From positions 1 to 20,886 of the forward strand of contig DXZE01000037.1 in the NCBI GenBank assembly GCA_019415435.1: a stretch of 20,886 bases of DNA, written 5' to 3'. The stretch is from Erysipelotrichaceae bacterium (GTDB lineage Bacteria; Bacillota_I; Bacilli_A; Erysipelotrichales; Erysipelotrichaceae). Of the stretch, positions 6,855-15,229 are shown piece by piece. Both the position numbers and the translations under genes were made by a program. Positions within the stretch are counted from its first letter, which is position 1. Each line of letters begins with the position of its first letter. Below the pieces are notes generated by a model that was not told the DNA's origin, ran no database searches, and was given only the letters and a program-made list of their open reading frames with translations.

Positions 6855-8168
6855 ATGAAAGAATTGAATTTTGAACAACTGAATGCATATCGTTCCGTAT
6901 ATGATGCAGATCAGAATGCCCACACACTCAATGCCGCAATGGCTAAGACTGACCTTAAGGAGCTTGCTTTTGTACCAACTAATGCAGCAAAGCTTAACGG
7001 AGCATTTGAAGTTGAAGTAAAAACAAGAGGAATCACAGCGCAGCAGAAGTCCGGAAGATGCTGGATGTTTGCGGCAATGAATATTCTGCGCGAAAAAGCT
7101 GCTGATAAGTTTAACCTCAAGGATTTTGAATTATCTCAGAACTATCTTACCTTCTACGATAAACTCGAAAAAGCCAACAATTTTTTGGAGATGGTCATTG
7201 AAAATGCCGATCACCCGCTCAAAGACGACATGATGATGGACTACTTGTTGAATTGGGGCATTGGCGATGGCGGCTATTGGAATCAAGCTGTTGATCTGAT
7301 TGAAAAATATGGTGTCTGTCCAAAGGATGCCAATCCGGAAACATATCAGTCCGAACATACCGAAACCTTTATGACATTATTAAATATTCTTCTGAAAAAG
7401 GATGCCTCTGAGCTGCGTCAGTTGGTGAAAGATGGCAAAGATCCTGAGCCAAGAAAGAATGAGATGCTGGCAGAAGTATACAAGGCAGAATGCATCGCTT
7501 TTGGTCAGCCGGTAAAAACATTTGATTTCGCTTATCGTGATGAGAAGAACGAATACCATGTCATCCGCAACATCACGCCTAAAGAATTCTATGATACTTA
7601 TATCGGCATCTCTTTGAGCGACTACGCTGCAATCGACTGCACGCCATCTGATTTCGTTCACCTGCATCAAACCTATACCTTTCATTCCACCTGCAATATG
7701 AGCGGTAAAGATATGCATATTCTGGAGCTGTCGCAAGAAGATCTTGAAAGTCTCAGCATCAAGCAGCTAAGAGATAATGAACCAGTATGGTTTGCCTGCG
7801 ATGCGGATGCTTATGGGGCACGAAAAGAAGGCATCTGGGACCCGGCAAGTGTAGATTATGAAGGGCTGCTTGGAAATGTCTCTTTCGCTATGAGCAGAGA
7901 AGATCGTCTGGCTTATAAAGCTAGTTCTGCTAATCATGCCATGTTATTAACAGGTGTTAATTTTGATGAAAACGGAAAACCAAACCGTTGGAAGATTGAA
8001 AATTCCTGGGGAAAGGATGTCGGAAAAAGCGGCTATTTCACAGCCAGTGAAGCCTACTTTAAACAGTATGTCTATGAGGTTGTCATCCTGAAGAAATATC
8101 TCAATGCCGAACAGAGAGCAGTTCTTGCCAAGGAACCAGTAAAGTTACAACCATGGGAAGCAGAGTAA
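6855..8168 (+). CDS. pepC: Aminopeptidase C (peptidase C1B, bleomycin hydrolase family)
   Basis: Cytoplasmic cysteine aminopeptidase that trims N-terminal residues from peptides. The catalytic triad is visible: C69 in QKSGRCWMFAAMN, H361 in SANHAMLLTGV and N383 in WKIENSWG. The length of 437 residues is full for PepC. The start ATG has AAAGGAGG five bases upstream, 11 bases after the stop of the symporter pseudogene, so it was probably the second gene of that operon and is now read from whatever promoter survives upstream. The family forms a hexameric barrel in which the C-terminal residues reach the active site; the tail here ends PWEAE. No sign of damage. The stop codon lies inside the terminator hairpin. 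Confidence 0.95.
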   Translation: MKELNFEQLNAYRSVYDADQNAHTLNAAMAKTDLKELAFVPTNAAKLNGAFEVEVKTRGITAQQKSGRCWMFAAMNILREKAADKFNLKDFELSQNYLTFYDKLEKANNFLEMVIENADHPLKDDMMMDYLLNWGIGDGGYWNQAVDLIEKYGVCPKDANPETYQSEHTETFMTLLNILLKKDASELRQLVKDGKDPEPRKNEMLAEVYKAECIAFGQPVKTFDFAYRDEKNEYHVIRNITPKEFYDTYIGISLSDYAAIDCTPSDFVHLHQTYTFHSTCNMSGKDMHILELSQEDLESLSIKQLRDNEPVWFACDADAYGARKEGIWDPASVDYEGLLGNVSFAMSREDRLAYKASSANHAMLLTGVNFDENGKPNRWKIENSWGKDVGKSGYFTASEAYFKQYVYEVVILKKYLNAEQRAVLAKEPVKLQPWEAE

Positions 8169-8185
8169 TAAGCTCTGCTTTTTTC
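8158..8185 (+). terminator. Rho-independent terminator of pepC
   Basis: AAGCAGAG (8158-8165) pairs perfectly with CTCTGCTT (8173-8180) around a 7-base loop that contains the pepC stop codon; six Ts follow from 8179. Confidence 0.88.
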
Positions 8186-8239
8186 TTGTACTTCATCACA
8201 AAAAACGGACAGTTGTGCACCTGCAACCATCCATTTAAA

Positions 8240-8251
8240 TAAGCATGCTTA
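8240..8251. repeat. Perfect 12-bp palindrome TAAGCATGCTTA at the end of the maltodextrin operon
   Basis: Seven bases beyond the GH13 stop codon in the convergent interval. AT-rich flanks (TTTAAA on both sides) extend it imperfectly. There is no T-run on the minus strand, so it is a poor canonical terminator; it may be a 3'-end structure. Confidence 0.4.
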
Positions 8252-8257
8252 AATAGT

Positions 8258-9808
8258 TTAAATCTTTTTCAAGAAAGCAGCGCTTGTACCCTTACTAAGA
8301 TATTGGCCATTTTTAACAGTTTCCTCTGTATTGTATTGCCATACAGGTTCATAATTGCCTTCAAGAGTTATTTCCTTTTCAACAAGTGACGGATTAATTA
8401 CGACCAGTATTTCCTCATCGCTGCTCTTACGACGATACATTAACGGATAATCACAAGAAGCAAGTTCAAAATCACTCGTATTATTTAAAGCGGTGTTTGT
8501 CTTTCTGACTTCAATCAGATCTTTTACTTCATGATACAGAGAATTCATATCTTTCTTTTCAGTTTCAACGTTGATGACATTCTTCTTTTCTTCATCTTCA
8601 GGCAGATAGAGCTGCACTGGTGAAGCAGAGGAGAAGCCTGCATTCGCCGTATTGTCCCATTGCATTGGCGTCCGGGAATCAGTACGATAATAGCCGCCTT
8701 CCTTTGAATGAAGACCTGCTAACTTACGCATACCGATTTCATCTCCATAATAAATAAATGGTACCCCAGGCATAGAAAGTAGAAATGCAAATGCGCATTT
8801 CATTTCATCAGGTTGTAATGTATATGCCATTCTATCCATATCATGATTGCCAGAAGGTATGCATATGAGTCCCTTTCCTTTCGTCTTTTCTCTATTCTTT
8901 AGATAAAGATCAAAGAACTGATGCAGATTTCCATTTCCATCTTTACGGAAGTATGGATGATCTGTTCTGAAAAGATCTGAATAATGGCTCGGACCAAAAT
9001 GTAGCAGAAAATCCATGTCAAATCCCGCTAATAAAGCTTTGTCAGGTTCTCCCCATTCTGAAACAAACTTAGCCTCAGGATAGTCTTTTTTCACTTTGGC
9101 AAAAATGATATTCCATAGTGCTATAGTTCCCTTTCCTTCCGGATCATTCTTAACTAAGGAACCTGCCATATCTACTCTAAAACCATCGCATCCCATGGAC
9201 AGCCAGAATTCCATAATGTGAATCAATTCATTGCGGGTGGAAACTGGACCTTCATCATTCATATCCTGTTCCCAATCACAGCCTGCATCTTTGTTATAAA
9301 AACCATAGTTCAAAGCTGGCTGTGCATTAAAAAAGTTTGTAGCAGCAGCACCATCACGATCAAATCCACCTCGCAGCCATCCCGTTATGGAACCAACATT
9401 CTGAGGAGCATTCCAAACAGTGTCTGTCCAGACATATCGATCTGTATATACATTTTTTTGTGGTTTTGATGATTCCTTAAACCATCTGCATTCTACACTG
9501 GTATGTCCAGGAACCAAATCAAGAATGACATGCATATTTCTAGCATGAGCTTCTGTAAAAAGATGCTTCAGATCTTCATTTGTACCATAACGTGGAGCAA
9601 CTTTATAATAATCCCTCACATCATAGCCTGCATCTACAAAGGGGGAGTCAAAACAGGGGTTCAGCCAAATGGCATTACAGCCCAGCTCCTTAATATAATC
9701 TAGTTTTGAGATAATACCTGGGATATCTCCGACACCATCAGCGTTTGAGTCACAAAATGACTGCGGATAAATTTCATAAAATAATGCATTGTTCAACCAG
9801 TTTTCCAT
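8258..9808 (-). CDS. GH13 alpha-amylase-family glucosidase (intracellular)
   Basis: Retaining alpha-glycosidase acting on imported maltodextrins. GH13 conserved regions are present: D97-LVPG-H102 (region I), nucleophile D213 in GFRVDMAGS, acid/base E251 in FVSEWGEP, and transition-state Asp D323 in SGNHDMDR. An EF-hand-like calcium loop DSNADGVGD occurs at 20-28, as in many alpha-glucosidases of the family. There is no signal peptide, so it is cytoplasmic. Its 516 residues fit a catalytic barrel plus C-terminal beta domain. The exact specificity (alpha-1,4-glucosidase, oligo-1,6-glucosidase or maltogenic enzyme) cannot be decided by eye. GAGGTGAATT precedes the ATG. It is the last gene of the operon, 37 bases after the broken membrane gene. 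Confidence 0.92.
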   Translation of the reverse strand: MENWLNNALFYEIYPQSFCDSNADGVGDIPGIISKLDYIKELGCNAIWLNPCFDSPFVDAGYDVRDYYKVAPRYGTNEDLKHLFTEAHARNMHVILDLVPGHTSVECRWFKESSKPQKNVYTDRYVWTDTVWNAPQNVGSITGWLRGGFDRDGAAATNFFNAQPALNYGFYNKDAGCDWEQDMNDEGPVSTRNELIHIMEFWLSMGCDGFRVDMAGSLVKNDPEGKGTIALWNIIFAKVKKDYPEAKFVSEWGEPDKALLAGFDMDFLLHFGPSHYSDLFRTDHPYFRKDGNGNLHQFFDLYLKNREKTKGKGLICIPSGNHDMDRMAYTLQPDEMKCAFAFLLSMPGVPFIYYGDEIGMRKLAGLHSKEGGYYRTDSRTPMQWDNTANAGFSSASPVQLYLPEDEEKKNVINVETEKKDMNSLYHEVKDLIEVRKTNTALNNTSDFELASCDYPLMYRRKSSDEEILVVINPSLVEKEITLEGNYEPVWQYNTEETVKNGQYLSKGTSAAFLKKI

Positions 9809-9845
9809 AATTCACCTCTTTGTTCATTATAGTTAAGTCTTCTTA

Positions 9846-10487
9846 TTATGATTTGTTATGATCCTGTATATATAGAAAATCAATGTAGTTGCACCAATGA
9901 TGCAGGTTAAATAATCTGCTGAGTATATTGATGATTTCGGCGATAACAGCTGAAATCAAGAAGATTTTGACAGCCTCCTTAAAGTCTTTCCATTCCTTTT
10001 TTTCACTCACGAAGATCCATAAAGAAATAAACAGCATGACTCCATGATATACAAAACTGTGTAACAGCAGAAATAAATCACTGCTGAACATATCTTGTGG
10101 ATACGCAAAAGCGAGGGAAGCCGCAAACAGACCAAAGCAGGAAAGAAAACAGAGTGCTCCCTTCTTATGAGAATGCATTAGAGGTAAAAATGCGCAGAGA
10201 TACATAGGAATAGAACAAAGTTGGAAAGGAAAATGGAACCAGTTATATGTTCCTTTATGAATGACAAAGGTAAGATACTATTGCTTGTATATCTCTGCCG
10301 CTATCAAGATTCAGCAAATAAAGGATAAAACATGATTTCTTCTTTCTTTATCAATTTGCTTAAGTTTTCCCGCTAGAAAACAAGAAAGAAAATAGGCGGA
10401 TAGAACAAACAGCATATGAAATTTTCCATACATAACAGGTGCTTTCATACATTGATGATAAACCAAAAGAAGCGGAACTGTATGCAC
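9846..10487 (-). pseudogene. YwaF/TMEM164-like integral membrane protein with two in-frame stops
   Basis: Reading continuously in one frame from GTG 10487 (AGGAG nearby) or ATG 10448 gives MYGKFHMLFVLSAYFLSCFL, then a TGA at 10311-10313, ILIAAEIYKQ, a TAG at 10278-10280, YLTFVIHKGTYNWFHFPFQL and CSIPMYLCAFLPLM, then further hydrophobic helices to 9846. The PFQLCSIPMYLC motif and helix pattern suit the TIGR02206/YwaF-like membrane family, of unknown function. The two stops sit exactly at coding positions where the family would continue (the TGA most likely replaces GGA), with no frameshift anywhere. From the ATG at 10205 a 119-residue fragment is still open. It lies between msmK (28 bases) and the GH13 gene in the maltodextrin operon. 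The family call is from memory of its motifs, hence moderate. Confidence 0.7.
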
Positions 10488-10514
10488 GCAGCTCCACTCC
10501 TAAAGAAAACACTC

Positions 10515-11717
10515 CTATTTTGCTTCGCCTTGATATTCCAGGTTCTTACCTGTCCTAGGATCAAACACATGCGTCACTTTACCATCAAATGTGAACTGCA
10601 CATTTGAACCTATATCAAACTTATGTCCCTTCAGATCCAAAGAAGGCACAATAATGACGCCATCTTTGCCCAATGCATTGACATGCAGGTGGACGTTAGC
10701 TCCCATCAATTCAGAGACATCCACTTTACCAGTAATCATCTTGGCTGGTACACCTTCTAGAGAAATATGTTCCGGTCTGACGCCAACAGTGATATCCTGG
10801 TCCACCACATTGTTAGCAGCCAGACGTTTACATTTATCTTCTGGTAACGGAATAGCCGCCGTACCTAACGTTACAGTGTACTGTTCACCACTCTTGAGCA
10901 AATGGCCATCATAGAAATTCATCTGTGGAACTCCAATGAAACCGGCAACGAATGTATTCACTGGATTATCATATACTTCCTGCGGTGTACCAATCTGCTG
11001 GATCACACCGTCTTTCATTACGACAATTCGATCACCGAGTGTCATAGCTTCAGTCTGGTCATGGGTGACATAGATAAACGTCGTCTTGATCTTCTGACGC
11101 AGTTTAATAATCTCAGCACGCATCAGATTCCGCAGCTTGGCGTCAAGGTTAGACAGTGGTTCATCCATCAAAAGAACTTTTGGATTACGCACAATCGCTC
11201 GCCCAATCGCAACTCTCTGCCTCTGACCACCTGAAAGAGCCTTTGGTTTTCTGTCCAGGTAATCAGTTATACCTAAAATTTCAGCAGCTGCGTTGACTTT
11301 CTGATTAATTTCATCTTTTGGTACTTTACGCAGCTTCAGAGGAAACTCCATGTTTTCTCGTACAGTCATATGTGGATACAGTGCGTAACTCTGGAAAACC
11401 ATGGCAATATCTCTATCCTTTGGAGCGACATCGTTCATCAGCTTGCCATCTATATACAGCTCGCCTCTAGTAATATCTTCCAGACCGGCAACCATTCTCA
11501 AGGTTGTTGATTTTCCACATCCAGAAGGACCGACAAGAACGATAAACTCTTGATCAGCAATTTCAAGATTGAAATCCTGTACTGCTAACACGCCTTCTTC
11601 AGTAACTTTTAGATTATGCTTCTTCTCTTCATTTTCTTCTTTTCTGTGCTTTCTTCTACTTGTCTTCTCCGTATTCGGATAGACCTTAACAATATGCCTC
11701 AATGATACTGTAGCCAT
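10515..11717 (-). CDS. msmK: Sugar ABC transporter ATP-binding protein (MsmK/MalK type)
   Basis: Cytoplasmic ATPase that drives the MalF/MalG permease, and probably other carbohydrate importers, as MsmK does in Gram-positives. With ATG 11717 (MATVSLRH) there are 400 residues. Visible are Walker A GPSGCGKST (63-71), Q-loop Q109, signature LSGGQRQRVA (161-170), Walker B VLLMDEP (181-187), the switch histidine H219 in YVTHDQTEAM, and a C-terminal OB-fold regulatory domain. An unusual highly charged stretch (about residues 17-40, Lys/Arg/Glu-rich) interrupts the N-terminal strands between KVYPNT and GVLAVQDF. The alternative start at 11750 would overlap malQ; the chosen start is seven bases after the malQ stop, whose GGGAGGAGA end supplies the ribosome site. 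Confidence 0.94.
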   Translation of the reverse strand: MATVSLRHIVKVYPNTEKTSRRKHRKEENEEKKHNLKVTEEGVLAVQDFNLEIADQEFIVLVGPSGCGKSTTLRMVAGLEDITRGELYIDGKLMNDVAPKDRDIAMVFQSYALYPHMTVRENMEFPLKLRKVPKDEINQKVNAAAEILGITDYLDRKPKALSGGQRQRVAIGRAIVRNPKVLLMDEPLSNLDAKLRNLMRAEIIKLRQKIKTTFIYVTHDQTEAMTLGDRIVVMKDGVIQQIGTPQEVYDNPVNTFVAGFIGVPQMNFYDGHLLKSGEQYTVTLGTAAIPLPEDKCKRLAANNVVDQDITVGVRPEHISLEGVPAKMITGKVDVSELMGANVHLHVNALGKDGVIIVPSLDLKGHKFDIGSNVQFTFDGKVTHVFDPRTGKNLEYQGEAK

Positions 11718-11724
11718 AAACCTT

Positions 11725-13242
11725 CTATCTCCTCCCGCAGTTATCTGCAATTATTTTTTTTACTGGAAGTCTTCCATATAGATCCATCCACCTGTAGAGC
11801 TTTTGGGCAAGTATTGGATCGAATGTTCCTTTGCCAGTACGCCATGTCCAGTTATTTCCAGTTGTAGAAGGAATATTCATACGTCCTTCACTGCCAAGTC
11901 CGAGAATATCCTGAAACTGCATCACAGCAAGATTAGCAACACTTTCATAAGCACCACGCAAGAAGCCCCAGTTGTATCCTTCTTTTTCACTCAGGTTCAG
12001 ATACTCCTTAGCTCTTTCGGTACATTCTTTCGGTGCTGTCTTCATCCAGCCGTTGACTGTGTCATTGTCATGTGTTCCTGCATAAACAACACAGTTTGGA
12101 TAATAGGTATGTGGTAGATAGCCACTTCCCGTATCTCTTACGTCAAAGGCAAACTGAAGCACCTTCATTCCTGGATAACCAGTGTCTTTTACCATCTGAA
12201 CAACCTCAGGTGTGAGATAACCTAGATCTTCTGCAATGATATTGAGATGGCCGAGCTGCTTTTCAATCTCCTTGAAGAACGAAATGCCTGGTCCTTTTCT
12301 CCATCTGCCATTACGAGCTGTCTTCTCTCCAGCCGGAATAGCATAATAGCTTTCAAAGCCCCGGAAGTGATCAATCCGCAAGACATCTACAAGTTTGAAT
12401 TGATGGGCAATTCGCTTTGTCCACCAGGAATAGTGGTCAGTTGCCATATATTCCCAATTATAGAGAGGGTTTCCCCAGAGCTGTCCATCAGCTGCAAATC
12501 CATCTGGTGGACACCCCGCTACTTCAGTTGGTTTCCCATTTTTATCCAATTGGAACTCTTTCTGATTAGCCCATATGTCTGCGCTGTCAGGGGATACATA
12601 AATTGGAACATCCCCGATGATGCTGATGCCATGAGCATGGGCATATGTATAGAGTTTCTTCCATTGGTGGAAGAAAAGATACTGCACATCTGTCCAAAAG
12701 AGGATTTCTTCTTTAAGTTGTGTTTCAGCATCACTTAATACTTTCTGATCGCGATGCCTTACTTCATCAGGCCAATCTTGCCAAGAAACACCACCAAATT
12801 TTGTTTTTAATGCCATGAACAATGCGTAATCACGCAGCCATGGATTTTCTTCTTTGAAGCTTTCGTAATCATCAGGAAGATGATCATGAAGAGCAACACA
12901 TGCTTTTCTAAGAACTCTGAAACGATTCTTATATAAAAGTCCGTAATCAGTTCTTAATGGGTTTTCTCCCCAATTGATATCCGCATAGTCTTCTTTGTTT
13001 AGATATCCTTCTTTGTTTAAGTCATCCAGATCGATGAGATATGGATTACCAGCAAAAGAAGAGAAGGACTGATACGGACTGTCACCATATCCGGTTGGTC
13101 CAAGTGGCAATATCTGCCAATAGGACTGCCCCGCTTTTTCCAGAAATTCTATGAATTCTCTGGCTGATGCACCCATCGTGCCTACCCCATAGGGTGAAGG
13201 AAGCGATGTAATGGGCATCAATATACCTGCACTTCGGTGCAT
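11725..13242 (-). CDS. malQ: 4-alpha-glucanotransferase (amylomaltase, GH77)
   Basis: Transfers alpha-1,4-glucan segments between maltodextrins, releasing glucose and lengthening acceptors in the cytoplasm. The opening SAGILMPITSLPSPYGVGT and WQILPLGPTGYGDSPYQSFS are classic MalQ. Catalytic residues are nucleophile D291 (VLRIDHFRGFESYY), acid/base E338 (NIIAEDLGYLTP) and D392 (YAGTHDNDTVNGW). At 505 residues it is full length and lacks the N-terminal extension of enterobacterial MalQ. It starts 17 bases after the regulator gene, with GAAGG upstream of the ATG. Paired with the GH13 hydrolase at the operon end, it completes intracellular maltodextrin breakdown. Confidence 0.95.
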   Translation of the reverse strand: MHRSAGILMPITSLPSPYGVGTMGASAREFIEFLEKAGQSYWQILPLGPTGYGDSPYQSFSSFAGNPYLIDLDDLNKEGYLNKEDYADINWGENPLRTDYGLLYKNRFRVLRKACVALHDHLPDDYESFKEENPWLRDYALFMALKTKFGGVSWQDWPDEVRHRDQKVLSDAETQLKEEILFWTDVQYLFFHQWKKLYTYAHAHGISIIGDVPIYVSPDSADIWANQKEFQLDKNGKPTEVAGCPPDGFAADGQLWGNPLYNWEYMATDHYSWWTKRIAHQFKLVDVLRIDHFRGFESYYAIPAGEKTARNGRWRKGPGISFFKEIEKQLGHLNIIAEDLGYLTPEVVQMVKDTGYPGMKVLQFAFDVRDTGSGYLPHTYYPNCVVYAGTHDNDTVNGWMKTAPKECTERAKEYLNLSEKEGYNWGFLRGAYESVANLAVMQFQDILGLGSEGRMNIPSTTGNNWTWRTGKGTFDPILAQKLYRWMDLYGRLPVKKIIADNCGRR

Positions 13243-13259
13243 ATAGACCTTCTTTCCTG

Positions 13260-14279
13260 TTATTTGGTCAGATCTTTTACACTTTCTCTTTCAACGATAT
13301 GAAAAGGGATTTCCTCATAGTTCACCGAATGGGTGTACTTGAGTCTAAGTAAAAGATCGGACACCCCCTTCTTGGCCAGGATTTTAGTATCCTGACGTAC
13401 AGTATTTAGACGGGGATTAGTAAATTTTCCAAACTTTATACCATCAAACCCGACAATGGAAATATCATCCGGCACCTTCATGCCGAGATCGCTTATCGCC
13501 CGCATTGCCCCGATCGCAACGGTATCGCATAAGCCAAATACTGCAGTAATATCACTGCTTTTTTCAAGCAGACGCTTCATTGCGTCATAGCCCCCTTGAA
13601 AATCATAACGGGAAGGTACATACTGCTTGGTACGATCAAATGGGATACCATGTTCGCGGAATGCTCGGTAGCATCCACATAGACGCCGGTAACTGACTTG
13701 CGAACCTTCGGGGCTGTCATCTCCGCCGATAATACCGATACGCTTATGTCCTTTTTTTATCAGTTCATTGATTACCGTGTAGCCAGCATATTCATCATCA
13801 GTTGTAAAGCTTGAAATGTTGTCAAAGCCGAGTCCCTTTACCGTATTTGTCAATACGACGCAAGGAACATCAATCTCGTTAAATTCTTCTCTGAATAATT
13901 CCAGATTTGCGCCTAAGAAAATGAATCCCTTTGGCTTTTTCGTGTGGGTTAATTGTAATGCCGTAGTCACTTCATCGTCGTCTTCATCAAGATATGTAAC
14001 AACAGCATTTTCCTGCGCTTCTCGCAGATTTGCCTGCACTTCCTCCAGCATCTCTTCAAAGAAGAGGTTCTGATAACCTTTAACAATAATTGTTACAGCT
14101 GAACTCTTCTGTTGTTTAAGATGCTTGGCATTCGAATTGGGGGCGAAGTTCTGTTCTTCAATGATACTTTCAATGCGGATACGTGCTTCTTCCGAAACAT
14201 CCGGATGATTATTCAGCACTCTGGAAACAGTGCCGATACTATATCCTGAAAGCTTTGCAATGTCTTTTATTGTTGTCAT
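13260..14279 (-). CDS. malR: LacI-family transcriptional regulator, MalR-like
   Basis: A 339-residue LacI/GalR protein. The N-terminal helix-turn-helix and hinge are clear (IKDIAKLSGYSIGTVSRVLN, residues 4-23, then a hinge near KHLKQQKSSAV), followed by a periplasmic-binding-protein-like effector domain (VINELIKKGHKRIGIIGGDD; a VFGLCDTVAIGAM segment; ISIVGFDGIKFGKF). It lies inside the maltodextrin operon between malG and malQ, so it most likely senses a malto-oligosaccharide and controls the promoter at 17701-17729 via the operator-like palindromes there, including its own synthesis. AGGGG precedes the ATG after a small hairpin. The assignment to maltose is from context, not from binding-pocket residues. 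Confidence 0.88.
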   Translation of the reverse strand: MTTIKDIAKLSGYSIGTVSRVLNNHPDVSEEARIRIESIIEEQNFAPNSNAKHLKQQKSSAVTIIVKGYQNLFFEEMLEEVQANLREAQENAVVTYLDEDDDEVTTALQLTHTKKPKGFIFLGANLELFREEFNEIDVPCVVLTNTVKGLGFDNISSFTTDDEYAGYTVINELIKKGHKRIGIIGGDDSPEGSQVSYRRLCGCYRAFREHGIPFDRTKQYVPSRYDFQGGYDAMKRLLEKSSDITAVFGLCDTVAIGAMRAISDLGMKVPDDISIVGFDGIKFGKFTNPRLNTVRQDTKILAKKGVSDLLLRLKYTHSVNYEEIPFHIVERESVKDLTK

Positions 14280-14293
14280 AATCTACCCCTGTA

Positions 14294-14309
14294 ACTGCTC
14301 TCATGCAGT
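14294..14309 (-). other. Small intercistronic hairpin upstream of the regulator gene
   Basis: On the mRNA strand ACTGC-ATGAGA-GCAGT lies in the 44-base gap between malG and the regulator. Nearly the same hairpin occurs in front of malF (16094-16110). Confidence 0.5.
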
Positions 14310-14323
14310 CGTTAAGCAATACC

Positions 14324-15229
14324 TTATCCTTTTACTGCCCCAGCCGCAACGCCTTTGATAATGTATTTCTGAGCAAAAGCGTAGAAAATGACAATCGGTA
14401 CAATTGATAGAACCAGAATAGCCATCATAGCACCCCAATCTACCTGTCCATACGATTCTTTCAGACTCTGCACTGCAATTGGTAAGGTTGAATACTTTGA
14501 TTTATCCAATACAAGAGATGGAAGCAGATAGTCATTCCATATCCACATTGCGTCCAGAATCGCAACCGTAATTGTTGTTGGCTTCATGATCGGGAAAACG
14601 ACCTTGAAGTATGTTTGAAGTGGGTTACAGCCATCGATCATCGCTGCCTCTTCAATTTCAATCGGTATGGATTTAACAAATCCTGTAAACATGAATACGG
14701 CAAGGCCTGCGCCAAAGCCAAGGTAGACAATTATAATGCCGATTGGATTAGAGAGATGAAGATTCTTAGCAATATTTGATAAGGTAAACATTACCATCTG
14801 GAATGGCACAACCATGGAGAACAAGCAAAGCATATAGATCAGCTTTGTATACCAGGTGTGTACACGTGTAATGAACCATGCGGTCATTGAACAGAAAACA
14901 ATGATCACTAATACAGACGCCACCGTGATGAACAGTGAAGTTCCAAAGGTTGTCCAGAAGTTAGTTTTTGTAATGGCATTCAAATAGTTCTGCAAGCCCA
15001 CAAATGTTCTGGAAATACCGTTATACCATTTTTCAAATCCTACACTCAGCTTAATACTGGAGATTCCAAATGGATTGCGGAAGATATATGCTTTCCGTTT
15101 AAAAGAGTTTAAAAGAACAATGAACAATGGTGAAATCCAGAGAATGGATATCACAGCCATTACAAATGTTATCCACCCGCTGTGCTTAATTTTTTCTCCA
15201 GCGATAGCTTTTCCCTTTTTCTTTGCCAT
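14324..15229 (-). CDS. malG: Maltodextrin ABC transporter permease MalG
   Basis: Inner-membrane subunit of the maltodextrin importer (binding-protein-dependent transport family). Its 301 residues hold about six membrane helices, beginning with WITFVMAVISILWISPLFIV. The EAA loop that docks onto the ATPase reads IEEAAMIDGCNPLQTYFKVV (about residues 199-218). The C-terminus ends IIKGVAAGAVKG, typical of MalG. The start ATG shares one base with the malF stop (TAATG), so the two are translationally coupled. It is followed by the regulator gene after a 44-base gap with a small hairpin. Confidence 0.93.
   Translation of the reverse strand: MAKKKGKAIAGEKIKHSGWITFVMAVISILWISPLFIVLLNSFKRKAYIFRNPFGISSIKLSVGFEKWYNGISRTFVGLQNYLNAITKTNFWTTFGTSLFITVASVLVIIVFCSMTAWFITRVHTWYTKLIYMLCLFSMVVPFQMVMFTLSNIAKNLHLSNPIGIIIVYLGFGAGLAVFMFTGFVKSIPIEIEEAAMIDGCNPLQTYFKVVFPIMKPTTITVAILDAMWIWNDYLLPSLVLDKSKYSTLPIAVQSLKESYGQVDWGAMMAILVLSIVPIVIFYAFAQKYIIKGVAAGAVKG

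Noticed and set aside
8205..8232. Second terminator after pepC from GTTGTGC/GCAAC
   Set aside because: The stem is short and imperfect with no T-run; the hairpin at 8158-8185 suffices.
10278..10313. Reassigned stop codons (for example TGA as Gly)
   Set aside because: Intact genes in the window end with TGA (arsR, malE) and TAG (malQ, msmK), so the standard meaning holds.
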